Shown here piece after piece: positions 42,977-50,481 of a stretch of 64,000 nt of DNA. The position numbers were made by a program, and so were the translations under genes. This DNA comes from Aurantiacibacter rhizosphaerae. GTDB taxonomy: Bacteria; Pseudomonadota; Alphaproteobacteria; Sphingomonadales; Sphingomonadaceae. Position 1 is the first letter of the stretch; every line of letters starts with the position of its first letter. The notes beneath the pieces were generated by a model. It was not told the origin of the DNA. It saw nothing but the letters and a program-made list of their open reading frames with translations, and ran no database searches. The stretch covers positions 550,294-614,293 of the forward strand of contig NZ_WUBR01000003.1 in assembly GCF_009807005.1 (NCBI RefSeq). Direction: 5' to 3'.

Positions 42977-44368
42977 ATGATGCCCAGTGCTCCGCGCATC
43001 GCCGAACCCTCCGAGGCGGCTGACTTTCTGGCTGCCAATCCGCAGATCGAATATGTCGAGGTGATCTTCACCTCGATGGCAGGCGTGCCGCGCGGTAAGC
43101 GGGTTCGGCGGTCTGAACTGCTGCCAATCTACGAGAACGGGCGGTTTTTCCCAGGGTCCATGCTGGTGATCGACGTGACCGGACAGGATTGCGAGGATAC
43201 CGGACTGGTGTGGGGCAATGGCGATCCCGACATGTTGCTGCGCCCGGTGCCCGGCACATTGGTGAAGGCGCCGTGGCTGGGCGATGATGTGGCACAAGTG
43301 ATCACATCCATGTATAATCTGGACGGATCGCCCAATGATCTGGATCCGCGCCACGCCTTGCAGCGGGTGCTGGATCGGTTTGCCGATATCGGCCTCACCC
43401 CCGTCGTCGCGTGCGAGATGGAGTACTATCTCGTCGATCAGCAGCGCGGCCCGCGCGGAGAATTGCGGCCAGCGGTCGCGCCGGGGCAGCAGGCTGCACC
43501 GCAACAGGTCGATGTCTTCAGCCTGCGCGAGATGCAGGACTTCGCCCCCTTCTTCAAGGAACTGTGGCGCATGGCGGATGTCCAGGGCATCCCGCTGGAG
43601 GCAGGCATTTCGGAATATGCCGCCGGTCAGGTGGAACTGACCCTGCACCACGGCCCCGATGCCCTGCGCGCCGGTGACGAGGCGCTGATGTACAAGCGGC
43701 TGGCACGCGGGCTGGCCTCCACGCACGGGATGGAGGCTACCTTCATGGCCAAGCCCTTCACCCATTCCGCGGGCAGTTCAATGCACCTGCATTTCAGCGT
43801 GAACAATGCCTCCGGCGAAAACATCTTCGCCAGTGAAGACCCGCAGGGCACGCCGGTGATGCGGCACGCCATTGGCGGCCTGCGCGAAACCCAGGCAGAA
43901 GCCTTCGGCATCTTTGCGCCCAACGCCAATTCCTATCGCCGCTACCGCGCCAATTCCTACGCGCCCACCGCGCCGATCTGGGGCGTGAACAATCGCTCTG
44001 TATCCCTGCGCGTGCCCGCCGGTCCGCCAAAAACGCGGCATGTGGAGCATCGCTTTGCCGGGGCCGACGCAAACCCCTATCTGGCGCTGGCCGCCATGCT
44101 GGCGGGTGTCCACCACGGCATCGTGAACGAAATCGATCCCGGCCCGCCAGTGGAAGGCGATGGCTACAAGGCGGCGGCAAGTTCAACGCACCAGGTGCCG
44201 GGCAACTGGTATGCAGCGATTGAGGCGCTGGATAAGTCGCAGGTGATGCGGGATTATCTCGGCGCGAACTTTGTCGACATGTACTGCTCTGTAAAGCGTA
44301 CCGAGCAGGATCGCTTCTTCAGCGAGGTGACTTCGCTCGATTACGACTGGTATCTGAAAACCGTCTGA
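42977..44368 (+). CDS. Glutamine synthetase-like gamma-glutamyl-amine ligase (PuuA-like)
   Basis: A 463-residue member of the glutamine synthetase superfamily of the PuuA kind, which joins glutamate to putrescine or another amine with ATP. Landmarks are VEVIFTSMAGVPRGKRV near the N-terminus, EMEYYLVD (metal Glu), GISEYAAGQVELTLHHG, the His region GSSMHLHFSV, and ANSYAPTAPIWGVNNRSVSLRVP. Length fits PuuA. It opens a cluster with a PuuB-like oxidase and a GATase, as in the glutamylated putrescine pathway. The exact amine is unknown because the remaining genes differ from the standard puu set. The promoter has a TGTGATCACT operator. Confidence 0.85.
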   Translation: MMPSAPRIAEPSEAADFLAANPQIEYVEVIFTSMAGVPRGKRVRRSELLPIYENGRFFPGSMLVIDVTGQDCEDTGLVWGNGDPDMLLRPVPGTLVKAPWLGDDVAQVITSMYNLDGSPNDLDPRHALQRVLDRFADIGLTPVVACEMEYYLVDQQRGPRGELRPAVAPGQQAAPQQVDVFSLREMQDFAPFFKELWRMADVQGIPLEAGISEYAAGQVELTLHHGPDALRAGDEALMYKRLARGLASTHGMEATFMAKPFTHSAGSSMHLHFSVNNASGENIFASEDPQGTPVMRHAIGGLRETQAEAFGIFAPNANSYRRYRANSYAPTAPIWGVNNRSVSLRVPAGPPKTRHVEHRFAGADANPYLALAAMLAGVHHGIVNEIDPGPPVEGDGYKAAASSTHQVPGNWYAAIEALDKSQVMRDYLGANFVDMYCSVKRTEQDRFFSEVTSLDYDWYLKTV

Positions 44369-44396
44369 TCCGGTCGGACCGCAAAGGAGCCAGCGC

Positions 44397-45692
44397 GTGC
44401 CTGACGCCAAAAACGATCCGGCGATCGAAGCCCTTGTTAAGCGGCGCGATGCGGCCTTCGGGCGCGGCGCGAAGCTGTTTTACGATACGCCGCTCCACCT
44501 GGTGAAGGGGGAGGGCGCCTACGTGTTTGACAGCGCGGGCCGGCGTTATGTGGACATGTACAACAACGTGCCCTGCGTAGGCCACGCCCACCCGCGCATT
44601 GTGGAAGCGATGGCCACGCAGCAGGCCACGCTCAACACCCATAGCCGTTATCTGCACGAAAGCGCGATTGCCCTGGCAGAGCGGCTGACTGCATTGCAAC
44701 GGGTAACCGACTGCGCAATCTTCAGCTGCAGCGGGACCGAGGCGGTGGAAGTGGCGATGCGGATGGCGCAAATCGCAACCAGCGCGCACGGCATCATCTG
44801 CACGAACCACACCTATCACGGCAACAATGCGATGGTGGGCGCGCTCACCAATCTTGCCACGGATGATCGCACCAATCCCGCCCTGCGCGCCATTCCGTTC
44901 CCCGAAACGCTGCGCCCTGTCGAAGCAGGCCTGTCGCAGACCGAGTTGGCCGATGCCTATATCGCGCGCCTTGCCACCGCGATTGAAGAGCTGAAAGCCA
45001 ACGCATCGGGCTTTGCCGCACTGATCCTGTGCCCCATCCTCGCCAATGAGGGGCTGCCCGATATTCCCGAAAGCTTCATGCAAAAGGCCGCGCGCATGGT
45101 GAGGGCCGCCGGTGGCCTGATCATCGCGGATGAAGTGCAGGCGGGCTATGGCCGCACCGGGCAATGGTGGGGCTATGATGCCGTGGGTTTTGTTCCCGAT
45201 ATCGTGGTAACCGGAAAGCCGATGGGCGCCGGACTGCCGCTGGCCGCCACCACCGGACGGCGCGATCTGGTGGAGGGGTTTCGGGCGGAGACCCGCTATT
45301 TCAACACCTTCGCCGCCAGTCCGCTGCAAGGCGCGGTGGGGTTGGCGGTTATCGACGTGCTGGAAACCGAAGGTATGATCGAGAATGCGCGCGATGTGGG
45401 CGCTTTCCTGCACGCCGGGCTGGCTCAGCATCAGGCGCACTGGAATGCGCTGGCCGATGTGCGCGGGAAGGGCCTTTTTCTGGGCGCGGAATTTGTCGAT
45501 GCTGACGGCAGGCCGGATACCGCGCTAGCCTCCGCAATGGTGCGCGGGTTGCGGGAGCGGGGCTTTCTCACCTCGATCGATGGCGCGTTCAACAACATGG
45601 TGAAAATGCGCCCGCCGCTGCCGCTGCCGATGCAGGAGGCGCAAGGCTTCCTCGATGCATTCGAAGCAGAGATGGAGAGCCTGCATGGCTGA
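44397..45692 (+). CDS. Class III PLP-dependent enzyme, aminotransferase or phospholyase (AGXT2L-like)
   Basis: A 431-residue fold-type I PLP enzyme. The Schiff-base Lys274 is in VTGKPMGAGLP, the pyridine-binding Asp245 in IIADEVQAGYGRTG, and the phosphate-binding SCSGTEAVEVA at 110-120. The segment MYNNVPCVGHAHPRIVEAM and LNTHSRYLHES is strongly reminiscent of the ethanolamine-phosphate and phosphohydroxylysine phospholyases (AGXT2L1/2) and their bacterial relatives, more than GABA transaminases. The stop overlaps the start of an APH-fold kinase gene, the partner expected for such a phospholyase. A plain transaminase acting on an omega-amino acid is the alternative. Confidence 0.82.
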   Translation: MPDAKNDPAIEALVKRRDAAFGRGAKLFYDTPLHLVKGEGAYVFDSAGRRYVDMYNNVPCVGHAHPRIVEAMATQQATLNTHSRYLHESAIALAERLTALQRVTDCAIFSCSGTEAVEVAMRMAQIATSAHGIICTNHTYHGNNAMVGALTNLATDDRTNPALRAIPFPETLRPVEAGLSQTELADAYIARLATAIEELKANASGFAALILCPILANEGLPDIPESFMQKAARMVRAAGGLIIADEVQAGYGRTGQWWGYDAVGFVPDIVVTGKPMGAGLPLAATTGRRDLVEGFRAETRYFNTFAASPLQGAVGLAVIDVLETEGMIENARDVGAFLHAGLAQHQAHWNALADVRGKGLFLGAEFVDADGRPDTALASAMVRGLRERGFLTSIDGAFNNMVKMRPPLPLPMQEAQGFLDAFEAEMESLHG

Positions 45693-46683
45693 TGGCCTGG
45701 CCATCGAAAGCTATACAGGCGCGGCCCATGCGGCCGCCGAAGCCTTCGGCGTGGAAGTTGCTGCGCTTGATCCGATTTCCATCAGCGAGAATGTTGTCTT
45801 CCGTTTGCGGGAGGCCGGAACAGGACAGCTCTACGCCCTGCGCCTGCACCGTCCCGGATACCATGCGCTCGACACGCTGGAATCGGAGCGCAGCTGGACA
45901 TCCGCCCTGGCTGCGAAGGGGATGATCGTGCCTACCGGTCGCCGCTCGGCGAGTGGCAATTGGTATGAACTGGTTCGAACACCGGATGCAGCAGGAATGC
46001 GCTATGCTGGCCTGACGGTGTGGCACGAAGGGCAGGTGCTGGGCAGCGTGCTGGGGTCGCGGCGCGGGCCGGAATGTCTGCCGTGGTTCGAAAAGCTGGG
46101 CTCTCTTCTGGGCGAAATGCATCGGCACACGGCAAGCTGGGCGATCCCGGCGGGTTTTGCACGGCATCGGCTGGATCGTGATGGACTGGTGGGGGACACA
46201 CCCTTCTGGGGCCGGTTCTGGCAGGCCGGAACGCTCGATAATGACGAGCGGTCGCTGCTTTCAGAAGTTCGCAAAATGGTGCGCTCGCGGCTGCAGGAAC
46301 TGGAGCGGCAGGGCGCGGCATTCGGCCTGATCCACGCCGATGCGCACCTTGATAACGTGCTGATCAGCGGAGAGCGGCTTGGCCTGATCGATTTCGATGA
46401 CTGCGCCTTTGGCTGGCACGCTTTTGACATGGCCGTGGCCCTGCAAGGCAGCAGCAGCCATCCGGACTTTGCTGAAATTCGCGACCACTTCCTGGCGGTT
46501 TACCAGCTGCAACAGGATGTGCCGCCCGACATCATTCAGCAGATCGACCTGTTCCTGCTGATCCGCGAATTGCAACTGGTCGGCTGGCGTGACGCGCGGC
46601 CCGAAAACCCGGAGAATCTCGACAAGGCACAATGGATGCCGCAACTGATGCAGAAGATCGACCGGGCACTGGGCAGCGTTTAG
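45685..46683 (+). CDS. APH-fold small-molecule kinase
   Basis: A 332-residue aminoglycoside-phosphotransferase-like (choline/ethanolamine/hydroxylysine kinase type) protein. The catalytic loop is IHADAHLDN (His217, Asp219, Asn224) and the metal-binding Asp236 is in LIDFDD. The N-lobe has SENVVFRLREAGTGQLYALRLHRP. The ATG overlaps the upstream PLP gene by eight bases. The pair resembles kinase/phospholyase teams that phosphorylate an amino alcohol and then eliminate phosphate and ammonia. Antibiotic resistance is unlikely given the catabolic context. Confidence 0.8.
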   Translation: MADGLAIESYTGAAHAAAEAFGVEVAALDPISISENVVFRLREAGTGQLYALRLHRPGYHALDTLESERSWTSALAAKGMIVPTGRRSASGNWYELVRTPDAAGMRYAGLTVWHEGQVLGSVLGSRRGPECLPWFEKLGSLLGEMHRHTASWAIPAGFARHRLDRDGLVGDTPFWGRFWQAGTLDNDERSLLSEVRKMVRSRLQELERQGAAFGLIHADAHLDNVLISGERLGLIDFDDCAFGWHAFDMAVALQGSSSHPDFAEIRDHFLAVYQLQQDVPPDIIQQIDLFLLIRELQLVGWRDARPENPENLDKAQWMPQLMQKIDRALGSV

Positions 46684-46696
46684 CCGCCGCCCAGTG
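46667..46696. terminator. Hairpin between convergent kinase and amidotransferase genes
   Basis: CACTGGGC (46667-46674) and GCCCAGTG (46689-46696) are perfect eight-base inverted repeats around the kinase stop codon. They also lie just past the stop of the convergent glutamine amidotransferase gene, so the hairpin may terminate both strands. Confidence 0.5.
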
Positions 46697-46700
46697 TCGT

Positions 46701-47525
46701 CTAGCCCAGGTGACGCAGCCAGTTGCGCAGTTCGGTTCGCCGGGTTGGCCCGTCCAGAATATCTGCATCGATGCCCAGGCGCCATGCCACCGGATCATCC
46801 GGCATCGCACTGTCCGCTTTGCGCAGATCCGCGATGTGATCATCCAGCGCGGCCCTGCTTTCGAAAAAGCCGGTGCCGACCATTTCATCTCCATAGCCTT
46901 CGTAGATTTCCGCAAGGTGCGGCAGATCGAATTCGGGATGATACTGAACGCCCCAAGCCAGGCTCTTGCCGATGGGTATCAGTGCGGCCTGCACGCGGCA
47001 GCGCGCATTGGTGGCCAGCAGCACGCTGCCCTTTGGCAGTTGCGCCACGTGGTCATAATGAATGCAAGGCGCATCGAAAGTGGCGGGCCGATCCGCCAGC
47101 AGCGGATGATCGCGCCCGGCCTCGGTCGCCACGATCTTACGGGCGATGCCCATTTCCGCATGGGCGATGCTGCGTTCCACCACGCCGCCGCCTGCCACGG
47201 CGCAAATTTGCAGGCCCCAGCAGCTGCCGAATATCGGCAAGCCTTGATCGGCCACTTGCTGCACCCAGTCGATCTGGCGAGTCACCTCCGGCAGATCGTC
47301 ATACGCGTGCAGCGCCGATCCGGAGATGACGAAACCATCATACCAATCCAGCTGCTGCGGCGGCACCCCACCTTCCAGCGCGCCATACAGCACGTCGATA
47401 TCAAGGCTCGGATTCTCGGCCAGCAGGGCGCGCGCATAGACCTGCGCCGTTGTCTCGTGGCCAAGCTGTTCTGCGCGTTCGAGAGCGGGGAGGCTGCTGC
47501 CCTCCATGAGCAATAGTCTTTTCAC
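46701..47525 (-). CDS. Class I glutamine amidotransferase domain protein
   Basis: A 274-residue GATase class I protein. The nucleophile Cys102 is in GSCWGLQI, and His196/Glu198 in QYHPEFD complete the triad. VISGSALHAYDD is the oxyanion-side strand. It is a stand-alone domain similar to GMP-synthase-type amidotransferases. In this cluster it may hydrolyse a gamma-glutamyl product (the PuuD job, which uses a distantly related C26 fold) or supply ammonia. It has its own promoter region with a perfect TGTGATCACA site 15 bases upstream and is divergent from the DUF3237 gene. Confidence 0.82.
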   Translation of the reverse strand: MKRLLLMEGSSLPALERAEQLGHETTAQVYARALLAENPSLDIDVLYGALEGGVPPQQLDWYDGFVISGSALHAYDDLPEVTRQIDWVQQVADQGLPIFGSCWGLQICAVAGGGVVERSIAHAEMGIARKIVATEAGRDHPLLADRPATFDAPCIHYDHVAQLPKGSVLLATNARCRVQAALIPIGKSLAWGVQYHPEFDLPHLAEIYEGYGDEMVGTGFFESRAALDDHIADLRKADSAMPDDPVAWRLGIDADILDGPTRRTELRNWLRHLG

Positions 47526-47617
47526 TCTGGACCTCTTTGTGTGATCACATTAATCTGCCTGCGTTCGAGTCCATTTGCAATTGCAAATGCGAGGATAGTG
47601 ATCACAAGGAGATTGAG
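47526..47617. promoter_or_regulatory. Divergent control region: two TGTGATCACA-type operators flanking an 18-bp palindrome
   Basis: TGTGATCACA (47540-47549) lies over TAATGT, a possible -10 of the amidotransferase gene on the minus strand. TAGTGATCACA (47596-47606) lies just before the DUF3237 ribosome-binding site. Between them CATTTGCAATTGCAAATG (47572-47589) is a perfect palindrome of a different type, suggesting a second regulator. Confidence 0.65.
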
Positions 47618-48178
47618 ATGAGCGAACTTTCCAGGCGCGGCATGCTGGCAGTAGCGGGCGCAGGAAGTGTCTCCCTGCTGGCCGCGGGCGCGAGGGCGGC
47701 GCCTGCCGATGCAGCGCTCCAGAACGGTACGCCCCCTGCGCCAAGGCCGGAATGGGTCTATGATGCGACGGTGGAACTGGAGCCTGAGGTGGCGCACGGC
47801 ACGACCATCCGCGGAGATCGTTATCGCGTCGCCATCATTGGTGGCACCTTCGCCGGTCCGGGGTTCAAGGGGGGGGTTGTGCCCGGAGGTTACGACTGGC
47901 AATTGGTGCGCAAGGATGGCTTCTGGGAATTGTCTGCGGACTATTTCATGGAAACCGATGACGGGGTGCAGATCCACGTGTTGAACCGCGGATTATGGTT
48001 CAGCCCCACGGGCGGCTGGCCGGCCACCTATTCCGTCACCACCCCGCAGTTGGAGGCGCCCGATGGCCCTTATGACTGGCTCAACCGCTACATCTTTACT
48101 GGCACTGTCGGCCCTGCTGGAACGGAGGAAAATCCGGCGGTGAAAATCTCGATCTTCCGGCTCCTGAACCCTGCATAG
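47618..48178 (+). CDS. DUF3237 protein with twin-arginine signal
   Basis: A 186-residue protein. The N-terminus MSELSRRGMLAVAGAGSVSLLAAGARA is a Tat-type signal, so the folded product should be exported. The rest is a DUF3237 beta-barrel domain, seen as VYDATVELEPEVAHGTTIRGDRYRVAIIGGTFAGPGFKG and DYFMETDDGVQIHVLNRGLW. ATG 47618 follows AAGGAGATTGAG. No enzymatic activity is known for the family; small ligand binding or isomerase-like chemistry has been suggested from the fold. Operators before it link it to the amine regulon. It is convergent with the GntR gene. Confidence 0.8.
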   Translation: MSELSRRGMLAVAGAGSVSLLAAGARAAPADAALQNGTPPAPRPEWVYDATVELEPEVAHGTTIRGDRYRVAIIGGTFAGPGFKGGVVPGGYDWQLVRKDGFWELSADYFMETDDGVQIHVLNRGLWFSPTGGWPATYSVTTPQLEAPDGPYDWLNRYIFTGTVGPAGTEENPAVKISIFRLLNPA

Positions 48179-48200
48179 GGTTCTTGAGCACGGGCCGGGT

Positions 48201-48929
48201 TCAGGCGCTTTTTTCTGCCGTTTCTTCCGCCTTCGCGGCGGCGTTGAACTTGATTAACTCCTTGCCAATATGGCTAATTCCGTCCCTAATATCCGCCTCG
48301 ATCGCAATACGAAGGCCGGGGCGGTTGCGGTTGCGCATGGCGTCCAGCGCCTCTGCGTGACGGTCTATGCTCAGCTCCGGCCCGAAGTGCATCAGCGCCA
48401 GGCGCAGGAACGGGCCGATCTGCAGCCATATGGATTCGATCAACGGCAGGAAAACCGATTCCGGCTGCGCTGAATACAAGGTGCGGTGGAAGGCGAAATT
48501 GCTGGCCAGCCAGTGATCGTAATCGCGCGCGGCAATGCCCTTGTCGACCTCCGCATCATAGGCCACCAGCTTTTCGATCAACGCGTCATCGACATAGTCG
48601 AGGCAGCTTGATGCAGCCTCTGTCTCCAGCGCGATCCGGGCCACCACCAGATCATCGAAACGCTGCGGCGACATGATCGGAATGCGGATCCGCCGATTGC
48701 CGAGAAGCTCCACCGCGCGCTCCGTCGCCAACTGGCGCAGCGCCTCGCGAATAGGCATGGCGCTTACGTCCAGGCGCTGCGCCAGGCCGCGAATGGTCAG
48801 CGGTTCGCCAGGGGCAATTCTTCCGAGCAGGATGTCAGTCCGCAACTGGTTGTAGACCCGCTGCTGTACGGTCACGCCGTCCGCCGGATTTGCTGTATCG
48901 GGATCGGCTTTTCCGATCACATTAGACAA
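48201..48929 (-). CDS. GntR/FCD-family regulator of the amine module
   Basis: A 242-residue regulator from TTG 48929, chosen because GAGG lies eight bases upstream; GTG 48938 is possible. The much longer open frame to 49148 would run through the gene's own promoter and operator. The winged helix has QRVYNQLRTDILLGRIAPGEPLTIRGLAQRLDVSAMPIREALRQLATERAVE. The FCD domain follows with VVARIALETEAASSCLDYVDD and FAFHRTLYSAQPE. A consensus promoter (TTGTCA 49013-49008, 18 bases, TATAAT 48989-48984) drives it. Perfect TGTGATCACA sites in this cluster are its likely targets. Confidence 0.85.
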   Translation of the reverse strand: MSNVIGKADPDTANPADGVTVQQRVYNQLRTDILLGRIAPGEPLTIRGLAQRLDVSAMPIREALRQLATERAVELLGNRRIRIPIMSPQRFDDLVVARIALETEAASSCLDYVDDALIEKLVAYDAEVDKGIAARDYDHWLASNFAFHRTLYSAQPESVFLPLIESIWLQIGPFLRLALMHFGPELSIDRHAEALDAMRNRNRPGLRIAIEADIRDGISHIGKELIKFNAAAKAEETAEKSA

Positions 48930-48950
48930 TTGCGACACCTCAATAAGCTG

Positions 48951-49041
48951 TTCCGGATACCGGAATGTGATTCCAATTCCGGCATTATAGCTGAACGACA
49001 CCGGCGTTGACAATGCGGCGATTCGGAAATATGTGATCACA
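48951..49041. promoter_or_regulatory. Overlapping divergent promoters of gntR and puuB-like gene with operator
   Basis: Plus strand: TTGACA (49007-49012), 17-base spacer, TATGTG (49030-49035), with TGTGATCACA (49032-49041) over the -10. Minus strand: TTGTCA (49013-49008), 18-base spacer, TATAAT (48989-48984). The two -35 boxes occupy the same bases, so polymerase can use only one at a time. Near the gntR transcript start, TTCCGG-ATA-CCGGAA (48951-48965) and CCGGAAT-N9-ATTCCGG (48960-48982) form nested inverted repeats. Confidence 0.7.
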
Positions 49042-49129
49042 TTATTGGATTGGCGGGGGCGGTGGTTCGCTGCTTTTCGCCAGCTCCCGCGCTTCATCAA
49101 AACGGTGTTGGCGCGCATCTGGAGACGGT

Positions 49130-50437
49130 TTGACATTGGAATACGCACCCATCCAGGAACCCTATGCCGGCCTGCCTAGCTATTACGCTGCCACGGCCAA
49201 CGCAGCAGCGCCGCGCCCGCAACTGCTGGGCGAAGAGACTTGCGACATCGCCGTGGTCGGGGCTGGCTTCACCGGAATGTCCGCGGCGCTGGAACTGGCG
49301 GAGCGCGGGTTCAGGGTCATCGTGGTGGAAGGTGAGCGTGTCGGCTGGGGCGCATCGGGCCGCAACGGCGGGCAATTGGTCAACGGATACAGCCGCCAGC
49401 TGGCCGAAGTGCGCAAGCATTATGGGGCCGAGGCGGAGCGTCAATTCGGCGAAATGGCGCGCGAGGGTTCCGATATCATCCGCGAACGCGTGGCCAAGTA
49501 TGGCATCGAATGCGATCTGCGCGATGGCAACAGCATCGTGGGCATGCACAAGGCGCACATGCGCTTCCTGAGCGACCGTGTGGACGAATGGCACCGCCAC
49601 GGTTGCACCGATGTTGAACTGCTGGAGGGTGACGAGCTTCGTAGCATCATCAATTCAGACCGCTATGTTGGCGGATATTACGATCCGCGCGGCGGGCACA
49701 TGCATCCGCTGAATTATGTTCTGGGTGAAGCTGCGGCTTTTGAAAATCTGGGTGGACGGATCTTCGAAAAATCGCGCGTGACCAACGTTGATCGCTCGGC
49801 AAACCCGGTGGTGCATACCGCGCAGGGCCAGGTCCGCGCGAACAAGGTGCTGGTATGCGGCAACGCCTATCTCGGCGATGCCGCGCCCGATCTTTCCAGC
49901 CGTATCCTGCCTGTTTCCAGCCAGATCATCAGTACAGAAGTGCTGGGCAAGGATCTGGTCGACGAACTGCTGCCCGCAAATGCCGCGATGGAAGATGCGC
50001 GCTACATCCCCGATTACTATCGCCGCACGGCCGACCATCGCATCATCTATGGCGGTGGTTCGGTGTATGGCGGCGTCGATCCCGCCAACATCAAGGCCAA
50101 GATCCTGCCGCAGATGCTGCAAACCTTCCCGCAGCTTCAGAACGTGAAGATCGATCATGTCTGGTCCGGCAATTTCGCGCTGACGATGACGCGCTACCCG
50201 CAGGTGGGGCGCGTGTCTGACAGTGTCTATTATTCACAAGGCGACAGCGGCCACGGCGTAACCACCACGCAAATGCTGGGCCGACGGCTGGCCGAGGCGA
50301 TCGACGGCCAGCTCACCAAATTCGATGTGTTCGCCAGGGTTCCATACATCCCCTTCGTGGGCGGAAAGCATTTCAGGGTGCCGTACTGCTTTGTCGGCTC
50401 CTGGTATTACGGTCTTCGCGACAAATTGGGCGTCTGA
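49130..50437 (+). CDS. FAD-dependent amine oxidase, PuuB-like (gamma-glutamylputrescine oxidase)
   Basis: A 435-residue flavoprotein of the DAO/PuuB family, oxidising a gamma-glutamyl-amine to the aldehyde with release of ammonia and peroxide. The dinucleotide-binding motif is DIAVVGAGFTGMSAALELAERG (about 39-60), followed by GWGASGRNGGQLVNGY, the usual flavin-contact run of PuuB and glycine-oxidase relatives. The C-terminus has GDSGHGVTTTQMLGRRLAEAI. TTG 49130 is set by GGAG four to five bases upstream. It opens a plus-strand unit with a TonB receptor and MFS transporter and is repressed, I infer, through TGTGATCACA at 49032. No PuuC-type aldehyde dehydrogenase is present here. Confidence 0.85.
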   Translation: MTLEYAPIQEPYAGLPSYYAATANAAAPRPQLLGEETCDIAVVGAGFTGMSAALELAERGFRVIVVEGERVGWGASGRNGGQLVNGYSRQLAEVRKHYGAEAERQFGEMAREGSDIIRERVAKYGIECDLRDGNSIVGMHKAHMRFLSDRVDEWHRHGCTDVELLEGDELRSIINSDRYVGGYYDPRGGHMHPLNYVLGEAAAFENLGGRIFEKSRVTNVDRSANPVVHTAQGQVRANKVLVCGNAYLGDAAPDLSSRILPVSSQIISTEVLGKDLVDELLPANAAMEDARYIPDYYRRTADHRIIYGGGSVYGGVDPANIKAKILPQMLQTFPQLQNVKIDHVWSGNFALTMTRYPQVGRVSDSVYYSQGDSGHGVTTTQMLGRRLAEAIDGQLTKFDVFARVPYIPFVGGKHFRVPYCFVGSWYYGLRDKLGV

Positions 50438-50481
50438 TCGCCACCATTACAACGACATCAAAGTATCGAGGGAGTAATCAT

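Noticed and set aside
45685..46683. Aminoglycoside resistance gene
   Set aside because: The APH fold is shared by many metabolic kinases; the overlap with a PLP enzyme and the catabolic context point to a small-molecule kinase.
42918..49041. TGTGATCACA sites as CRP operators
   Set aside because: CRP half-sites TGTGA and TCACA need a six-base spacer; here they abut or overlap, which fits a GntR-type palindrome instead.
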